From Asticcacaulis sp. EMRT-3 (lineage in GTDB: Bacteria; Pseudomonadota; Alphaproteobacteria; Caulobacterales; Caulobacteraceae), in contig NZ_JASERT010000001.1 in assembly GCF_030027245.1 (NCBI RefSeq), forward strand, positions 2,791,211 to 2,855,210: a stretch of DNA of 64,000 bases, given 5' to 3'. Positions 42,563 through 52,761 of this stretch are shown here, in pieces (the first letter of the stretch is position 1; every line of letters starts with the position of its first letter). Under the pieces are notes generated by a model. That model did no database searches. It saw only the letters and a program-made list of their open reading frames with translations, and had not been told where the DNA came from. Made by a program: the position numbers and the translations under genes.

Positions 42563-44044
42563 TTATGGCTGTGCCGTTTGCGACACCTGCGCCAGCACGT
42601 CCTGCAAGCGATTGGCCGATGGTTTGAAGCCTTCGAGCGCGGCGTCGAGCTGCATCACCACGGCCTCGGCCTTGTCCTGATCGGCCACGCCTTTGAGGCC
42701 GAGATCGAAATAGGTGGACATGGCGTAGCGCGCTTCGGGCGAGCCCTGTTTTTCGGCCTGCTGATACCAATGGAAGGCGCGGGCATAATCGACACCGACG
42801 CCGACGCCTTCGGAATACATGACCGCCAGCACCAGTTGCGAACGCGAATCGCCATTGACCGCCGCCATCTGGATGGCGCGCACCTCATCGAGGGCGGTCA
42901 GACGCTCAGGTTCCTGCGGCAGGCCGATCATGCCGCGCAGGCCGTCCACCGTCTCCTTGGGCACGTCCTTGGCATCGAAACAGGCTTCGTGCAGCAGGTT
43001 CAGATAGTCGAGCGCGCGCATCACATGGATAAAGGGCAGTTCGTCCATGCGCGTCAGGGCGTAGCTTTGGGCGTCGCTCAGGCGGCTTTCATCGGAATGG
43101 GGCACGCCGCCCTGCGGCGCTTCGGGCGGATAGAATTCGTAAGGCGCCACCCAGCGCCGTGCCTTGGTTTCGACGAAGGAGGCATATTGGGCGCGATCCG
43201 GGGCCGATTTCTCGAAATCTTTCAGCAGCACATAGGCGCTGACATCGCCGGTTTCGGAAGCCTTGTAATTATAGAGATAGGCATCGACATCGGAGCGTTC
43301 GAACAGCGTGCGCACATTCGACATGCCGTAGTTTGCACCGCGCATCATGGCGCGGATGGCCTGCGGATTATCGGCCGGTTCGCCCATCGGGCCGTACTGA
43401 TCGTCATACAGGCGCGCCAAGGTGCGGAAGCCATCGGCGCCTAAGGTGGACTGCACATAGATCACCCGGTCGCGCACCTTGTCGCGTTCGCCGGAATCCA
43501 TCCTTGACAATTCCTGGTCGAGCATCCGGTAAGCGCGCTCGCGCTCAAAGGCGCGGCACTTGTCATAACGCGAAGCCATCGTGTTGCCGTGCGGATCAAA
43601 GGCGCGGTTCATCGGCGCATAGCCCTGCGAATTGGCCAGCGCCATGACCAGCCAGACCGACGATTCGATCGGGTCTTCGAGGTTTTTATCGGCAGCATTG
43701 ATCGCTGCGTAGCGATTGGCCAGTTCGAGCTGGGCGAAGAAATCATTGCCGAAGGCGAGGTGACGGTAATAGCGGATTTCGCGTTCCTGGCCGTTGAAGC
43801 CGTCGGTCTGGAACGGATCGGGCGGACGCGGGCAGGCATATTGGCCATCGATACGCGGATGGGGATCGAAAATATGGCTGATGTCGTCGATCAGGCGCTG
43901 GCAGCCGGTCAGGCTGAGCGCCGCGAACAGGCCGAAGCCGAGGGCGATCAGCGGGCGCATCTGTGCCTTGCGCGAATGGCCTGTCGCGCGCACCGCCCAT
44001 CGTAACGGGCGCAGAATGGCTCCGGTCAGGTTACGCATGGACAT
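42563..44044 (-). CDS. Sel1-repeat lipoprotein
   Basis: Up to 493 residues. A lipobox (LSLTGC) follows the hydrophobic stretch LIALGFGLFAA; if the ATG at 43960 is used the signal peptide is of normal length and the protein has 465 residues. The mature region is helical. Near the C terminus NGDSRSQLVLAVMYSEGVGVGVDYARAFHWYQQAEKQGSPEARYAM is a clear Sel1/TPR-like repeat, followed by another. Sel1 proteins scaffold protein complexes. Its partner is the beta-helix protein encoded next; the pair recalls AlgK (Sel1 lipoprotein) with AlgG (beta-helix epimerase) of alginate export, but no other alg-like gene is in view. Confidence 0.8.
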   Translation of the reverse strand: MSMRNLTGAILRPLRWAVRATGHSRKAQMRPLIALGFGLFAALSLTGCQRLIDDISHIFDPHPRIDGQYACPRPPDPFQTDGFNGQEREIRYYRHLAFGNDFFAQLELANRYAAINAADKNLEDPIESSVWLVMALANSQGYAPMNRAFDPHGNTMASRYDKCRAFERERAYRMLDQELSRMDSGERDKVRDRVIYVQSTLGADGFRTLARLYDDQYGPMGEPADNPQAIRAMMRGANYGMSNVRTLFERSDVDAYLYNYKASETGDVSAYVLLKDFEKSAPDRAQYASFVETKARRWVAPYEFYPPEAPQGGVPHSDESRLSDAQSYALTRMDELPFIHVMRALDYLNLLHEACFDAKDVPKETVDGLRGMIGLPQEPERLTALDEVRAIQMAAVNGDSRSQLVLAVMYSEGVGVGVDYARAFHWYQQAEKQGSPEARYAMSTYFDLGLKGVADQDKAEAVVMQLDAALEGFKPSANRLQDVLAQVSQTAQP

Positions 44045-44443
44045 CGCACATCTCTCCGACGGAGTCGGCAGACTTATGGTTAATAAAGCCTTTGTTAAGG
44101 ATTTTGAAGACTGTCAAGTTCTGCCCCCCGTGGCTTTCGTAATCCCGCCGAAACTTGCCAGATGACCGCTTATCCGTGCGGCCAGGCCCCTCATCAATCC
44201 CATGTCCGCCCTGACGCAACTTAAGGCGACCCCGAACGGCGTTATCATGCTTCAAAAGCCACGCCTTGACCAGAAAAAAGTGTTAACGCGATCCGGCGTG
44301 CGGCGAATTTTCCCCAGAGGTGACTGAGGTGACCCAGATGGCGCAGGGCCTTTTTACGGCTTAAGCCTTGAGGTTTTGCGCGCCAGCCGCTAAGACCACG
44401 GCCATTCCCGAAATCCGCATTCATCAAAGGGCGCAACCTCCTC
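44045..44443. other. Divergent promoter region of the Sel1 lipoprotein operon and ettA
   Basis: About 400 bp with no convincing gene. Near 44080-44100 GGTTAATAAAGCCTTTGTTAAGG has two TTAA half-sites, reminiscent of CtrA sites but spaced by 11 rather than 7 bases. Nothing else is recognisable. Confidence 0.4.
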
Positions 44444-46111
<1,668 letters not shown>

Positions 46112-46146
46112 CAGGGGCACGGCCCCTGCACCCGATTGTTTTTAAG

Positions 46147-46175
46147 AGCGCTGGCCGAAGGGCTGGCGCTTTTTT
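46147..46175 (+). terminator. Intrinsic terminator of ettA
   Basis: AGCGCTGGCC pairs with GGCTGGCGCT (two wobble pairs) and is followed by a run of T. Confidence 0.88.
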
Positions 46176-46299
46176 AATATTGCGATCTATGAGATAAGTG
46201 GCTTAACTCTGATTGAGATCGCTCAGACTCTAAGTTGCGGGCCTGAAGTCGTCTCTACGAACTAAGCAGAACAATAATAGATACGAACAAGGGGGGGCT

Positions 46300-47037
46300 A
46301 TGGCTAGTTTGCAATCTGTTTTGAAGGTGCATGTTGAAAATGCCAATGCTGCCTTGGTAAGGCAGCAGCTTTTAGAGGCGTATTCCTCTGATGATCAGGA
46401 AGACGATCTGAGTGATCACGAAATCGATGATCATGATGAGGTAACCCCGATAGCCTTTAATATGCAATATCGCGGCGCGAGCGGCGGGCTTACGGGCAGA
46501 ACTGTGAGATTGCTTAAAATCACTCCAGACAGTGGGGACTATAAACTTTCGGCGTGGTGTTATCATCGAGACGCCTATCGTTTGTTTTTGCTGTCTCGGA
46601 TAGTCGAAATTACAGATATTGTGACAGGCGAGGTTTTTGACGACGCCTATGCTTTCTTTGCTGATTGCGGCGTGTTTCAACCTGAAACGCCAGAGGCGCA
46701 CGCGGTTCGACTATGTAGGGATGAGATCGTATTGCTATCTATTGTTGGGGCATGTGATGGGCTTTTTCGGCCATCTGAACGTGATGAAGTCGTCAAGCAT
46801 GTGTTTGATCGTGTTTGTGAACCCTTGAATGAAGGCGAGGTTCATCGGTTGATCCGATCCATCGCTCCAGATGAGAAAGCCTTCGAGCGCGCACTGAAAA
46901 ACTTAAAGTTTAGTACGGCTGACATTAAGAGAGCCGTTTGGAGAAGCGTTCGTCGTGTCATTGATGCCGATGGAAGTGTGCATTTAGCGGAAGCTGAAAT
47001 GGCAACCCATATTCAAAAAGCCTTGGCGATTGCCTGA
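46300..47037 (+). CDS. WYL-domain and TerB-like protein, probably acquired
   Basis: A 245-residue soluble protein. The middle part, VRLLKITPDSGDYKLSAWCYHRDAYRLFLLSRIVEITD, is a WYL domain core (Trp-Cys-Tyr in place of WYL, followed by Arg-rich strand). The C-terminal 100 residues (VLLSIVGACDGLFRPSERDEVVKHVF, DGSVHLAEAEM) look like a TerB-type acidic helical domain. There is no N-terminal helix-turn-helix, unlike WYL transcription factors. The N-terminal 50 residues are acidic. It is visibly more A+T-rich than its neighbours and uses different codons, suggesting transfer. WYL domains bind nucleotide or nucleic-acid ligands; a defence or stress role is possible but unproven. AAGGGGGGG precedes the ATG. 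Confidence 0.7.
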   Translation: MASLQSVLKVHVENANAALVRQQLLEAYSSDDQEDDLSDHEIDDHDEVTPIAFNMQYRGASGGLTGRTVRLLKITPDSGDYKLSAWCYHRDAYRLFLLSRIVEITDIVTGEVFDDAYAFFADCGVFQPETPEAHAVRLCRDEIVLLSIVGACDGLFRPSERDEVVKHVFDRVCEPLNEGEVHRLIRSIAPDEKAFERALKNLKFSTADIKRAVWRSVRRVIDADGSVHLAEAEMATHIQKALAIA

Positions 47038-47061
47038 TTTTTTCCGGCTGTACTCATGCCA

Positions 47062-47568
47062 TCAAAACCCATTCCGCTTTAAATCGACCATCCGAACCGC
47101 CATGCTGCGCTGCGGATCAAAGGGCAGGTCTTCGAAGCCGAAATGGCGGTAAAAGCCACGCACGCCCTCATCGAGCGGATGAGTCAGGACGCAGAAACAG
47201 CCCATATCTTCGGACAGGCGAACCGCCGTGGTCAGGGCATAGAACATCAGGGAGCGCGCCAGTCCATGCCCCTGATAACGGACATCGACCGCCAGTTGGC
47301 CCAGCAAAATCGCGGGCAGGGGATCGGGACGGTTGCGCTGTTGGGATTTTGGCAGGTAGGCGCGTTGCACTTGCGCCGCGCTCAAGGACACATAACCGGC
47401 AATGTTGCCGGTTTCGGCATCGCAGACCACGCTGGTGCGCGAGATGTCGGCTTGCTGATTGGTGAGGGAGCGTTTGTGAAACCATTGGTTCAGCGACGGG
47501 CGGCCGCAGTCGAACCCACCGCGGAGGTGATCGCTGATCAGCGGATGTGGCGGCGTCAGTCGTGCCAT
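47062..47568 (-). CDS. GNAT-family acetyltransferase toxin, TacT-like
   Basis: A 168-residue acetyltransferase. HPLISDHLRGGFDCGRPSLNQWFHKRSLTNQ is the N-terminal part shared by TacT/AtaT/ItaT toxins, and DVRYQGHGLARSLMFYAL is the acetyl-CoA pyrophosphate loop (Q/RxxGxG/A). The Tyr near FYRHFGFEDLPFDP lies in the catalytic area. These toxins acetylate the amino acid of charged tRNAs. Paired with a DUF1778 antitoxin upstream, overlapping it by 13 bp. Function by homology only. Confidence 0.85.
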   Translation of the reverse strand: MARLTPPHPLISDHLRGGFDCGRPSLNQWFHKRSLTNQQADISRTSVVCDAETGNIAGYVSLSAAQVQRAYLPKSQQRNRPDPLPAILLGQLAVDVRYQGHGLARSLMFYALTTAVRLSEDMGCFCVLTHPLDEGVRGFYRHFGFEDLPFDPQRSMAVRMVDLKRNGF

Positions 47569-47828
47569 ACGGGGCGCGTGGCGGCCAGTCTGGCCAGCGC
47601 CGGAATGTCTCTGGCGGGGGCTGAGGCCCAGGCCTCGAATTTTTCCCAGTCGGCGGCGGCTATGGTGACTGTGCGATGTTCGGTGACGTCCATTTCCGCC
47701 GCTTCCAACGCCTTGCGGCGCACAAAATCACTCAGATTGGTGCGGGCGTGCCCGGCGGCGGCTTCGAGCAGGGCGCGCTCATCGGGCGTGACGCGAACGC
47801 TGAGGATGGCGGGTGAAGTCTGAGGCAT
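47556..47828 (-). CDS. DUF1778 (TacA-like) antitoxin
   Basis: A 90-residue antitoxin. AILSVRVTPDERALLEAAAGHARTNLSDFVRRKALEAA is the ribbon-helix-helix DNA-binding domain, and the C-terminal tail (TIAADWEKFEAWASAPARDIPALARLAA) is the toxin-neutralising part typical of DUF1778. The ATG at 47828 is preferred over the frame start at 47879 because an inverted repeat (operator) lies between them. The antitoxin-first order and overlap with the GNAT toxin gene match the TacAT type II system. Confidence 0.85.
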   Translation of the reverse strand: MPQTSPAILSVRVTPDERALLEAAAGHARTNLSDFVRRKALEAAEMDVTEHRTVTIAAADWEKFEAWASAPARDIPALARLAATRPVWHD

Positions 47829-47829
47829 G

Positions 47830-47848
47830 TGTATGACATTAGCATACA
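47830..47848 (-). promoter_or_regulatory. Predicted operator of the GNAT/DUF1778 pair
   Basis: TGTATG-N7-CATACA, a 6-bp perfect inverted repeat two bases before the antitoxin start. It fits the target of a ribbon-helix-helix autorepressor. Confidence 0.5.
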
Positions 47849-47893
47849 TGGGCAGCTTGGGCAAGGAGGGTATGGGCAAGGCGACCAGCCCTG

Positions 47894-48703
47894 TTACTCA
47901 TCACTCTGGTCGACCGTGCCGGAGCCGATGACCGTCTTGTCGAGGCTGGCCGGTTTGCCGTGCAGACTGACATCGCCGGAGCCGACAATCTTGACCCTGA
48001 CCTTGCCGCTGGCATGGAGGGCGGCGTCGCCCGAACCGGCGATGTTAATGTCGCTGTCGGTGGTGGTCAGCCCGCCCAGATCGGCGTCGCCGCTGCCCGC
48101 CATATTGAGGTGCAGGGTCTGGGTGCTGCCGGTGGCCTTGACGCCGCCGCTGCCGGCCAGATGGACATCGAGCGAGGGCTGGTTATAGGCCTCTATCTGC
48201 AAATCGCCGCTGCCATTGAGGGCGAAAGCCCTGACATCGGGGGCGGTGATGGCGATCTGCACCTGGCCTTGATCAGCCTGCACATCGAAGCCGTGCCGGT
48301 TCCACGCAAAATGCACGACGCCGTCCTGATCTTCGTCGTCGGCCCAGTCCAGACGGCCATCGGTCAGCCGCACCTGATCGATCAGGGATTGCGGGCCGCT
48401 GACGGTGACCGAGGCCACCGGGCCTTGCGTAAAGGTGACATCGGCGGGCAGATCGACGGCCAGATGGTCGCCGCCCGTCCAGGTGAGGGTTTTGCTGCCG
48501 GGAGCATCCGAAATGCTGTTTGTCGCGGCATCAGACGGGTTGTGATAGCCCTTGCGAAAGCCGAAATGATGGCCTTCGTGGAACATGTCCCAGTTCCAGC
48601 CGGTAGTGCCGACTTGTTGCGAGACGAGGGCGGCACCGCCGCCGAGGCAGGCCAGTGACAAGACGCCAGCGACACCTGAGAAGATAAGCAGTTTGCGGAT
48701 CAT
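47894..48703 (-). CDS. DUF2807 (GIN-domain) exported protein
   Basis: A 269-residue protein with an N-terminal signal or anchor (MIRKLLIFSGVAGVLSLACLGGGAA). The C-terminal two-thirds has regularly spaced NGSGDLQIE, LAGSGGVKA, MAGSGDADLGG, IAGSGDAALHA, IVGSGDVSLHG and IGSGTV repeats, which define the GIN/DUF2807 beta-solenoid (putative head domain). Such proteins are common in PadR- or DUF1700-linked envelope operons; the function is unproven. The ATG at 48703 has the TAAGA/GGATAAG stretch upstream. It is third in the padR-DUF1700-DUF2807 operon. Confidence 0.85.
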   Translation of the reverse strand: MIRKLLIFSGVAGVLSLACLGGGAALVSQQVGTTGWNWDMFHEGHHFGFRKGYHNPSDAATNSISDAPGSKTLTWTGGDHLAVDLPADVTFTQGPVASVTVSGPQSLIDQVRLTDGRLDWADDEDQDGVVHFAWNRHGFDVQADQGQVQIAITAPDVRAFALNGSGDLQIEAYNQPSLDVHLAGSGGVKATGSTQTLHLNMAGSGDADLGGLTTTDSDINIAGSGDAALHASGKVRVKIVGSGDVSLHGKPASLDKTVIGSGTVDQSDE

Positions 48704-48713
48704 GGTCTTATCC

Positions 48714-49277
48714 TCAGTCTTGCGCCAGGGCGGGTTTGAGTATGCGGTAGTGCAGGCGGGCGAACCAGACGAGGCCATTGACCAGCCAGATGGTCAGGGC
48801 CAGCATGATGGCGGCGACCGCAGCGGCGCCGAGCATCAGGCCGCAGCCGCCGAGGAGCGCCGCCACGGGGCCACCGGGCAGGCCGAGAAAGGGGCCTGCG
48901 GCAAACAAAAATCCGCCGCCGATAAAGGTGCCGATGGCGGCGGTGAAGATGCCGACCAGCGTGCCGACCACGCCGCCCAGTATCGGCAGAAGCACCAGTA
49001 TATCGAGGGCGCCCAGCCCCAATATGCCGATAATGGCGGTGGTGGCGTTGGACGGCGTCTTGGCCGCCTCCCAGCTTTTGGCATTGGCCTCGGCCTTCAG
49101 TTCGCGGGCGAGGCGTTCGGGATCACCCAGCGCTGCCGCCACTTCGGCCTCGGCGCGGCCATCAGCGGCGGCGTCGGCGAAATGGCTTTCATAATCAGCC
49201 ATGATGTCATTGATCGTGGCGGGGGGCAGGCCCATGAGGCCGGTGCGCAGCCTGTCGAGAAATTCGCTACGGGTCAT
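48714..49277 (-). CDS. DUF1700 (HAAS-domain) membrane protein
   Basis: A 187-residue inner-membrane protein. The N-terminal HAAS domain (MTRSEFLDRLRTGLMGLPPATINDIMADYESHF...GRAEAEVAAALGDPERLARELK) is a helical module. Four hydrophobic segments follow (about 80-187), several rich in Gly and Ala. HAAS/DUF1700 proteins are regularly encoded next to PadR regulators and DUF2807 proteins and are thought to be involved in membrane stress. It lies 5 bp after padR and 10 bp before the DUF2807 gene. Confidence 0.85.
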   Translation of the reverse strand: MTRSEFLDRLRTGLMGLPPATINDIMADYESHFADAAADGRAEAEVAAALGDPERLARELKAEANAKSWEAAKTPSNATTAIIGILGLGALDILVLLPILGGVVGTLVGIFTAAIGTFIGGGFLFAAGPFLGLPGGPVAALLGGCGLMLGAAAVAAIMLALTIWLVNGLVWFARLHYRILKPALAQD

Positions 49278-49282
49278 GGTGA

Positions 49283-49636
49283 TCAGGCCTTTATCAAGGG
49301 GGTGGAGGTGGCGTCGGCGGGCGTGAGCAGGGCATTGACGGCGCTGGCAAAGCCCCGCCACTCGTCGCTTTGGGCGCTGAGCGCGGCGTGGCCCGCTTCG
49401 GTCAGTTTGTAATATTTGCGCGAAGGGCCGGACGGTGATTCGACCAGATAGGTGGTGACCAGCCCATCGCTCTGCATCCGGCGCATCAGCGGATAGATGG
49501 TGCCTTCGCCCATGCCGATGGCTTCGGACAGGTGGCTGGCGATCTCATAGGCATAGCTTTCACCACGCGCCAGAACGGCCAGAACGCACAGCACCAGAAC
49601 GCCTTTTTTCAGTTGAATATCAATGGTTTCAGGCAT
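49283..49636 (-). CDS. PadR-family transcriptional regulator
   Basis: A 117-residue winged-helix regulator. MPETIDIQLKKGVLVLCVLAVLARGESYAYEI begins the domain, GEGTIYPLMRRMQSDGLVTT contains the recognition helix and LVESPSGPSRKYYKLTEAG the wing. PadR proteins are usually repressors of their own operon; here the operon also encodes the DUF1700 and DUF2807 proteins. The ATG at 49636 is taken over the frame start at 49681. An AT-rich palindrome lies about 50 bp upstream. The effector is unknown. Confidence 0.9.
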   Translation of the reverse strand: MPETIDIQLKKGVLVLCVLAVLARGESYAYEIASHLSEAIGMGEGTIYPLMRRMQSDGLVTTYLVESPSGPSRKYYKLTEAGHAALSAQSDEWRGFASAVNALLTPADATSTPLIKA

Positions 49637-49687
49637 CGATACGCGAAGCCTCCATAGGTTCGGGCACGGCAAATGGTGCATCTGAAC

Positions 49688-49699
49688 GCTATATATAGC
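49688..49699 (-). promoter_or_regulatory. Candidate PadR operator
   Basis: GCTATATATAGC, a perfect 12-bp palindrome in the padR promoter, followed by a related AAGCTATCTG. AT-rich symmetric sites are usual for PadR repressors. Confidence 0.45.
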
Positions 49700-49760
49700 A
49701 AGCTATCTGTTTATGCAAGGTACATATTTATGTTCAGTAGTCGGCCCGCTGGATCAGGTA

Positions 49761-50114
49761 TCAGCCGCGATAAAAAACGAAGCCGGCGCCGCAGGCGATC
49801 AGGCCAAAGCCGACGGCGGTTTGCCAGCGCAGGGCTTCGCCGAGATAGAGCCAGGAAAAAATAACGAAAACAGACAGGGTGATCACTTCCTGAATCGTCT
49901 TGAGCTGGGCCGCCGACAGTGCGCCATAGCCGATGCGGTTGGCGGGCACCTGAAAGCAGTATTCAAAAAAGGCGATGCCCCAACTGACGAGGATCACGAT
50001 CCATAACTTCTCAAACTTGAATTTGAGATGGCCATACCAGGCGATGGTCATGAAGATGTTGGAGCAGATCAAAAGACCGATCGTGGCGAAGACGGGGGGT
50101 ATTTTCGGCATCAT
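49761..50114 (-). CDS. DUF486 (DMT-superfamily-like) small membrane protein
   Basis: A 117-residue protein with four hydrophobic segments. The pattern FMTIAWYGHLKFKFEKLWIVILVSWGIAFFEYCFQVPANRIGY and LKTIQEVITLSVFVIFSWLYLGEAL is that of COG3169/DUF486, a family related to small drug/metabolite transporters. Function is unproven. The gene stands alone between padR and the TPR protein, on the same strand. Confidence 0.85.
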   Translation of the reverse strand: MMPKIPPVFATIGLLICSNIFMTIAWYGHLKFKFEKLWIVILVSWGIAFFEYCFQVPANRIGYGALSAAQLKTIQEVITLSVFVIFSWLYLGEALRWQTAVGFGLIACGAGFVFYRG

Positions 50115-50172
50115 ATCACCTTAGGCTTACCGCCCGCGATTAAGCCAGATTCCATAAAAAAGGAATACAGAA

Positions 50173-52083
50173 TTAACTCGCCGTCTGGAAACGCTGAGCG
50201 TCGCGCAGGGCATTTTCGGCCATAGCGCGTAAGCCCGGATGTTCGGGCTTCATGGCCGAAAGATCGGCGAAAACCTGATGGGCTTTCTTGTACAGCGGCC
50301 CGGCCTGATCATAGTCACCCTGCATTTCGCGCGTCTGGGCCAGCCGCGCCACCGTGATGGCGTGGGCCGAGCGCGCCGCCACATCATCGGGCCTGAGATA
50401 GGCGGTGGTTTCGTGCAGGCGGCTCAGTTCTTCGAGCGCATCGCCACCCGCTTTCACATCGCCGGATTTCAGCATCAGGTCGGCATAGGGAGCCAGCAGT
50501 TCGGCGCGCGTCACCGGATCGCTGATGACGCCGAGCGCGCGGGCGATAGCCACAGGCTGTTTGGCGGTGTCGCCCGCCATCTGATAGCGGCGCGCCAGAT
50601 AGAGGTGGATATTGGCGTCGGACGGATCGAGCGCCGAGACATGCTCATAGGCGTTCATGGCACGCGCATCATCGCGGCCCATATGCAGGGCGCCGACAAT
50701 GCGCCACAGCTCGGCCGCCTGAGCGGTCAGGCCAGCGGCGGCCAGGCTGGCGGCGTGGCTTTGCAGGCTGCTTGACGCGCCCGACAGATCGCCACCGGCA
50801 ATGGCCTGAAACGCCTGTGTGCTTTGCGGTGACGGATCATAATAGAGGTGGGCGATGCGCACGCTCAGTTCATCGGCGGCGATGGCGCGGGTGGCATCGG
50901 GCCACACCGACAGGGCGGTTTGCACGGCCTGACGGATCTCGGCCTCGTCATCAACCGCGGCGGGGCCGACCGTTGCAGGCTCGGCCAAGGGCGCTGCCTC
51001 TGATGTTTCCGCTGATGTCGCCTCAGGCGCAGCGTCGTGCGCCGTCTCCGTCAGTCCGGCTTTCGGTATCATGTCTTGCGCCACCTCTTCCGGTGTTTCG
51101 ACCGGCATGGTGACAAAGGCGGGCGCGCTGTCCTCAGGCGTTTGCGGGGCAAAGCGCAGGGTGGAATTGATGACCGCATTCATATCGCCTGCCGGGGCAT
51201 GAACCACCGGATCGGGGGCCTCGGCTAGCAGGGCGGCTGCGAGCGGATCATGTGCCGAGTCTGGCGCGACTTCTGGTGGCGTCATCTCGGCGGCGGCCAG
51301 ATCGGGATGGGGGCCATCGGGGCGGATGGGGATGATCTGGGCTGACGGTGAATGCACATGCAGGCCGTGCGTGGTGTTCAGCGCTGCCGTCGCGTCGAAG
51401 GTGGCGGTTTCAACCAGCGGCACCTGACTCATAAAGCTGTCGGAGGCATTATCATGGAAGATCGGATCGTGAAAAATCGCCGGTTCGAGCGAGTCAACGC
51501 CCAGGGCTGGCGTCATCCGGGCGGGCGCGGTCATGGCCGGGCCAGTGCTTTCGGGGGGGGCGGGTTCGGTGAGGGCGCTCTCGACTGGGGCGCTCTCCAG
51601 CGGTTCGGACGGCGGACTGACGATGCGGCTGGCGTCGAATTTCAGATTGCCGCGCGGCGGGCGCGGTTCGCTTTGCGCTGCCGGAGCCGCTGATACAGCG
51701 TCCTCGGCGAAGGCGGCGGGCGCTGCCGTTTCACTGGTGAAGGCGCTGGATGGCATTGTATGGCGGCGGGGCTGGCGAACCGGCAGAAGTGTGCGCGCTG
51801 TGCCGATCACGCCGATGACGAGCAGAACCACACCGACGGCAAACACACCCGACCAGGTGAGGGTGGTGCGCGCCCAGCCGATCCAGTCTTCGGGATAGGG
51901 GCTGAGCAGCGGGGCGCGGCCCGCATAGAGGGCCACCGCGCAGATGGCGAGCGCCAGCAGGGCGAGGGCGATAAAGGCCGCCGGACCGCTTTTGCGCGGT
52001 GTGTGCGCGCCAGCTTCAGCCCTAACCGTGGCGTCCAGACTCATATCCGTACTGTTCATGCCAGCCCCCGCGCTGTTCTTCAT
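50173..52083 (-). CDS. TPR-containing membrane protein with a long disordered linker
   Basis: A 636-residue protein (or 628 from the ATG at 52059). Two membrane helices (about 33-53 and 70-92) form a hairpin near the N terminus. Residues about 110-370 are Pro/Ala/Glu-rich and probably disordered. The C-terminal 250 residues are helical with TPR-like repeats: GDLSGASSSLQSHAASLAAAGLTAQAAELW, MNAYEHVSALDPSDANIHLYLARRY, GDYDQAGPLYKKAHQVFADL. No enzymatic motif is seen. It is divergent from ruvC, with 170 bp between them. A scaffold in cell envelope or division assembly is possible; unknown. Confidence 0.75.
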   Translation of the reverse strand: MKNSAGAGMNSTDMSLDATVRAEAGAHTPRKSGPAAFIALALLALAICAVALYAGRAPLLSPYPEDWIGWARTTLTWSGVFAVGVVLLVIGVIGTARTLLPVRQPRRHTMPSSAFTSETAAPAAFAEDAVSAAPAAQSEPRPPRGNLKFDASRIVSPPSEPLESAPVESALTEPAPPESTGPAMTAPARMTPALGVDSLEPAIFHDPIFHDNASDSFMSQVPLVETATFDATAALNTTHGLHVHSPSAQIIPIRPDGPHPDLAAAEMTPPEVAPDSAHDPLAAALLAEAPDPVVHAPAGDMNAVINSTLRFAPQTPEDSAPAFVTMPVETPEEVAQDMIPKAGLTETAHDAAPEATSAETSEAAPLAEPATVGPAAVDDEAEIRQAVQTALSVWPDATRAIAADELSVRIAHLYYDPSPQSTQAFQAIAGGDLSGASSSLQSHAASLAAAGLTAQAAELWRIVGALHMGRDDARAMNAYEHVSALDPSDANIHLYLARRYQMAGDTAKQPVAIARALGVISDPVTRAELLAPYADLMLKSGDVKAGGDALEELSRLHETTAYLRPDDVAARSAHAITVARLAQTREMQGDYDQAGPLYKKAHQVFADLSAMKPEHPGLRAMAENALRDAQRFQTAS

Positions 52084-52248
52084 AAAACATTAACCTCAGC
52101 TTCGGCCTTATGGCAACGTAATCTTGTTATGCTGTGCCAGATGGAGCCGTTTGCTCGTCCTGCGCGTTGAATGTGCAACTTTCCGGCCATTTTCGGATGA
52201 CGCCCCGTCACAGGTCGCTTGCATGGCGCGTCACTTGCGGATAGAACC

Positions 52249-52263
52249 GAACATATGAAGAAC
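52249..52263 (+). promoter_or_regulatory. LexA (SOS) box overlapping the ruvC start
   Basis: GAAC at 52249-52252, seven bases, GAAC at 52260-52263: the reverse-complement form of the alphaproteobacterial box GTTC-N7-GTTC. It covers the ATG at 52255 and abuts the alternative ATG at 52264. ruvCAB is an SOS operon in Caulobacter. Confidence 0.65.
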
Positions 52264-52761
52264 ATGACTCGGATTCTCGGACTCGATCCCGGCCTGCGCA
52301 AGCTGGGCTGGGGCCTTATCGATGTCGAGGGGGCGCGCCTGTCATGGGTGGCGCACGGGGTCATCGAGCCGCCGGTGGAGGCCGATCTGGCCGTGCGCCT
52401 GCTGCACCTGTTTGACGGGGTGGGCGCCGTGATCGCCGAATGGTCGCCCGATGAGGCGGCGATTGAGGAAACCTTCGTCAATATGAATCCGTCATCGACG
52501 CTTAAGCTCGGCCATGCCCGCGCCGCCGCCATGCTGGCTCCGGCGAAAGCGGGGATTATGGTGGCCGAATATGCCGCGCTCGACATCAAGAAATCGGTGG
52601 TGGGAGCCGGACGCGCCGAAAAGGATCAGGTGATGTTCATGGTCAGGCGGCTCCTGCCCAAGGCCGCCGAGATGAAGTCTGACGCCGCCGATGCTCTGGC
52701 CTGCGCCATCACCCATGCCCATAAGCGCAAGATGCAAAACCTGAAGAGGTTACTCGCATGA
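52255..52761 (+). CDS. ruvC: Holliday junction resolvase RuvC
   Basis: A 168-residue endonuclease that cuts Holliday junctions symmetrically. Catalytic acids appear in [14 protein letters not shown] (first Asp), AIEETFVN (Glu) and [13 protein letters not shown] (two Asp). Starts at 52255 and 52264 (MTRILGLDP) are both plausible; the LexA box spans the first. The end overlaps ruvA by ATGA. First gene of the ruvCAB operon. Confidence 0.94.
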   Translation: MKNMTRILGLDPGLRKLGWGLIDVEGARLSWVAHGVIEPPVEADLAVRLLHLFDGVGAVIAEWSPDEAAIEETFVNMNPSSTLKLGHARAAAMLAPAKAGIMVAEYAALDIKKSVVGAGRAEKDQVMFMVRRLLPKAAEMKSDAADALACAITHAHKRKMQNLKRLLA

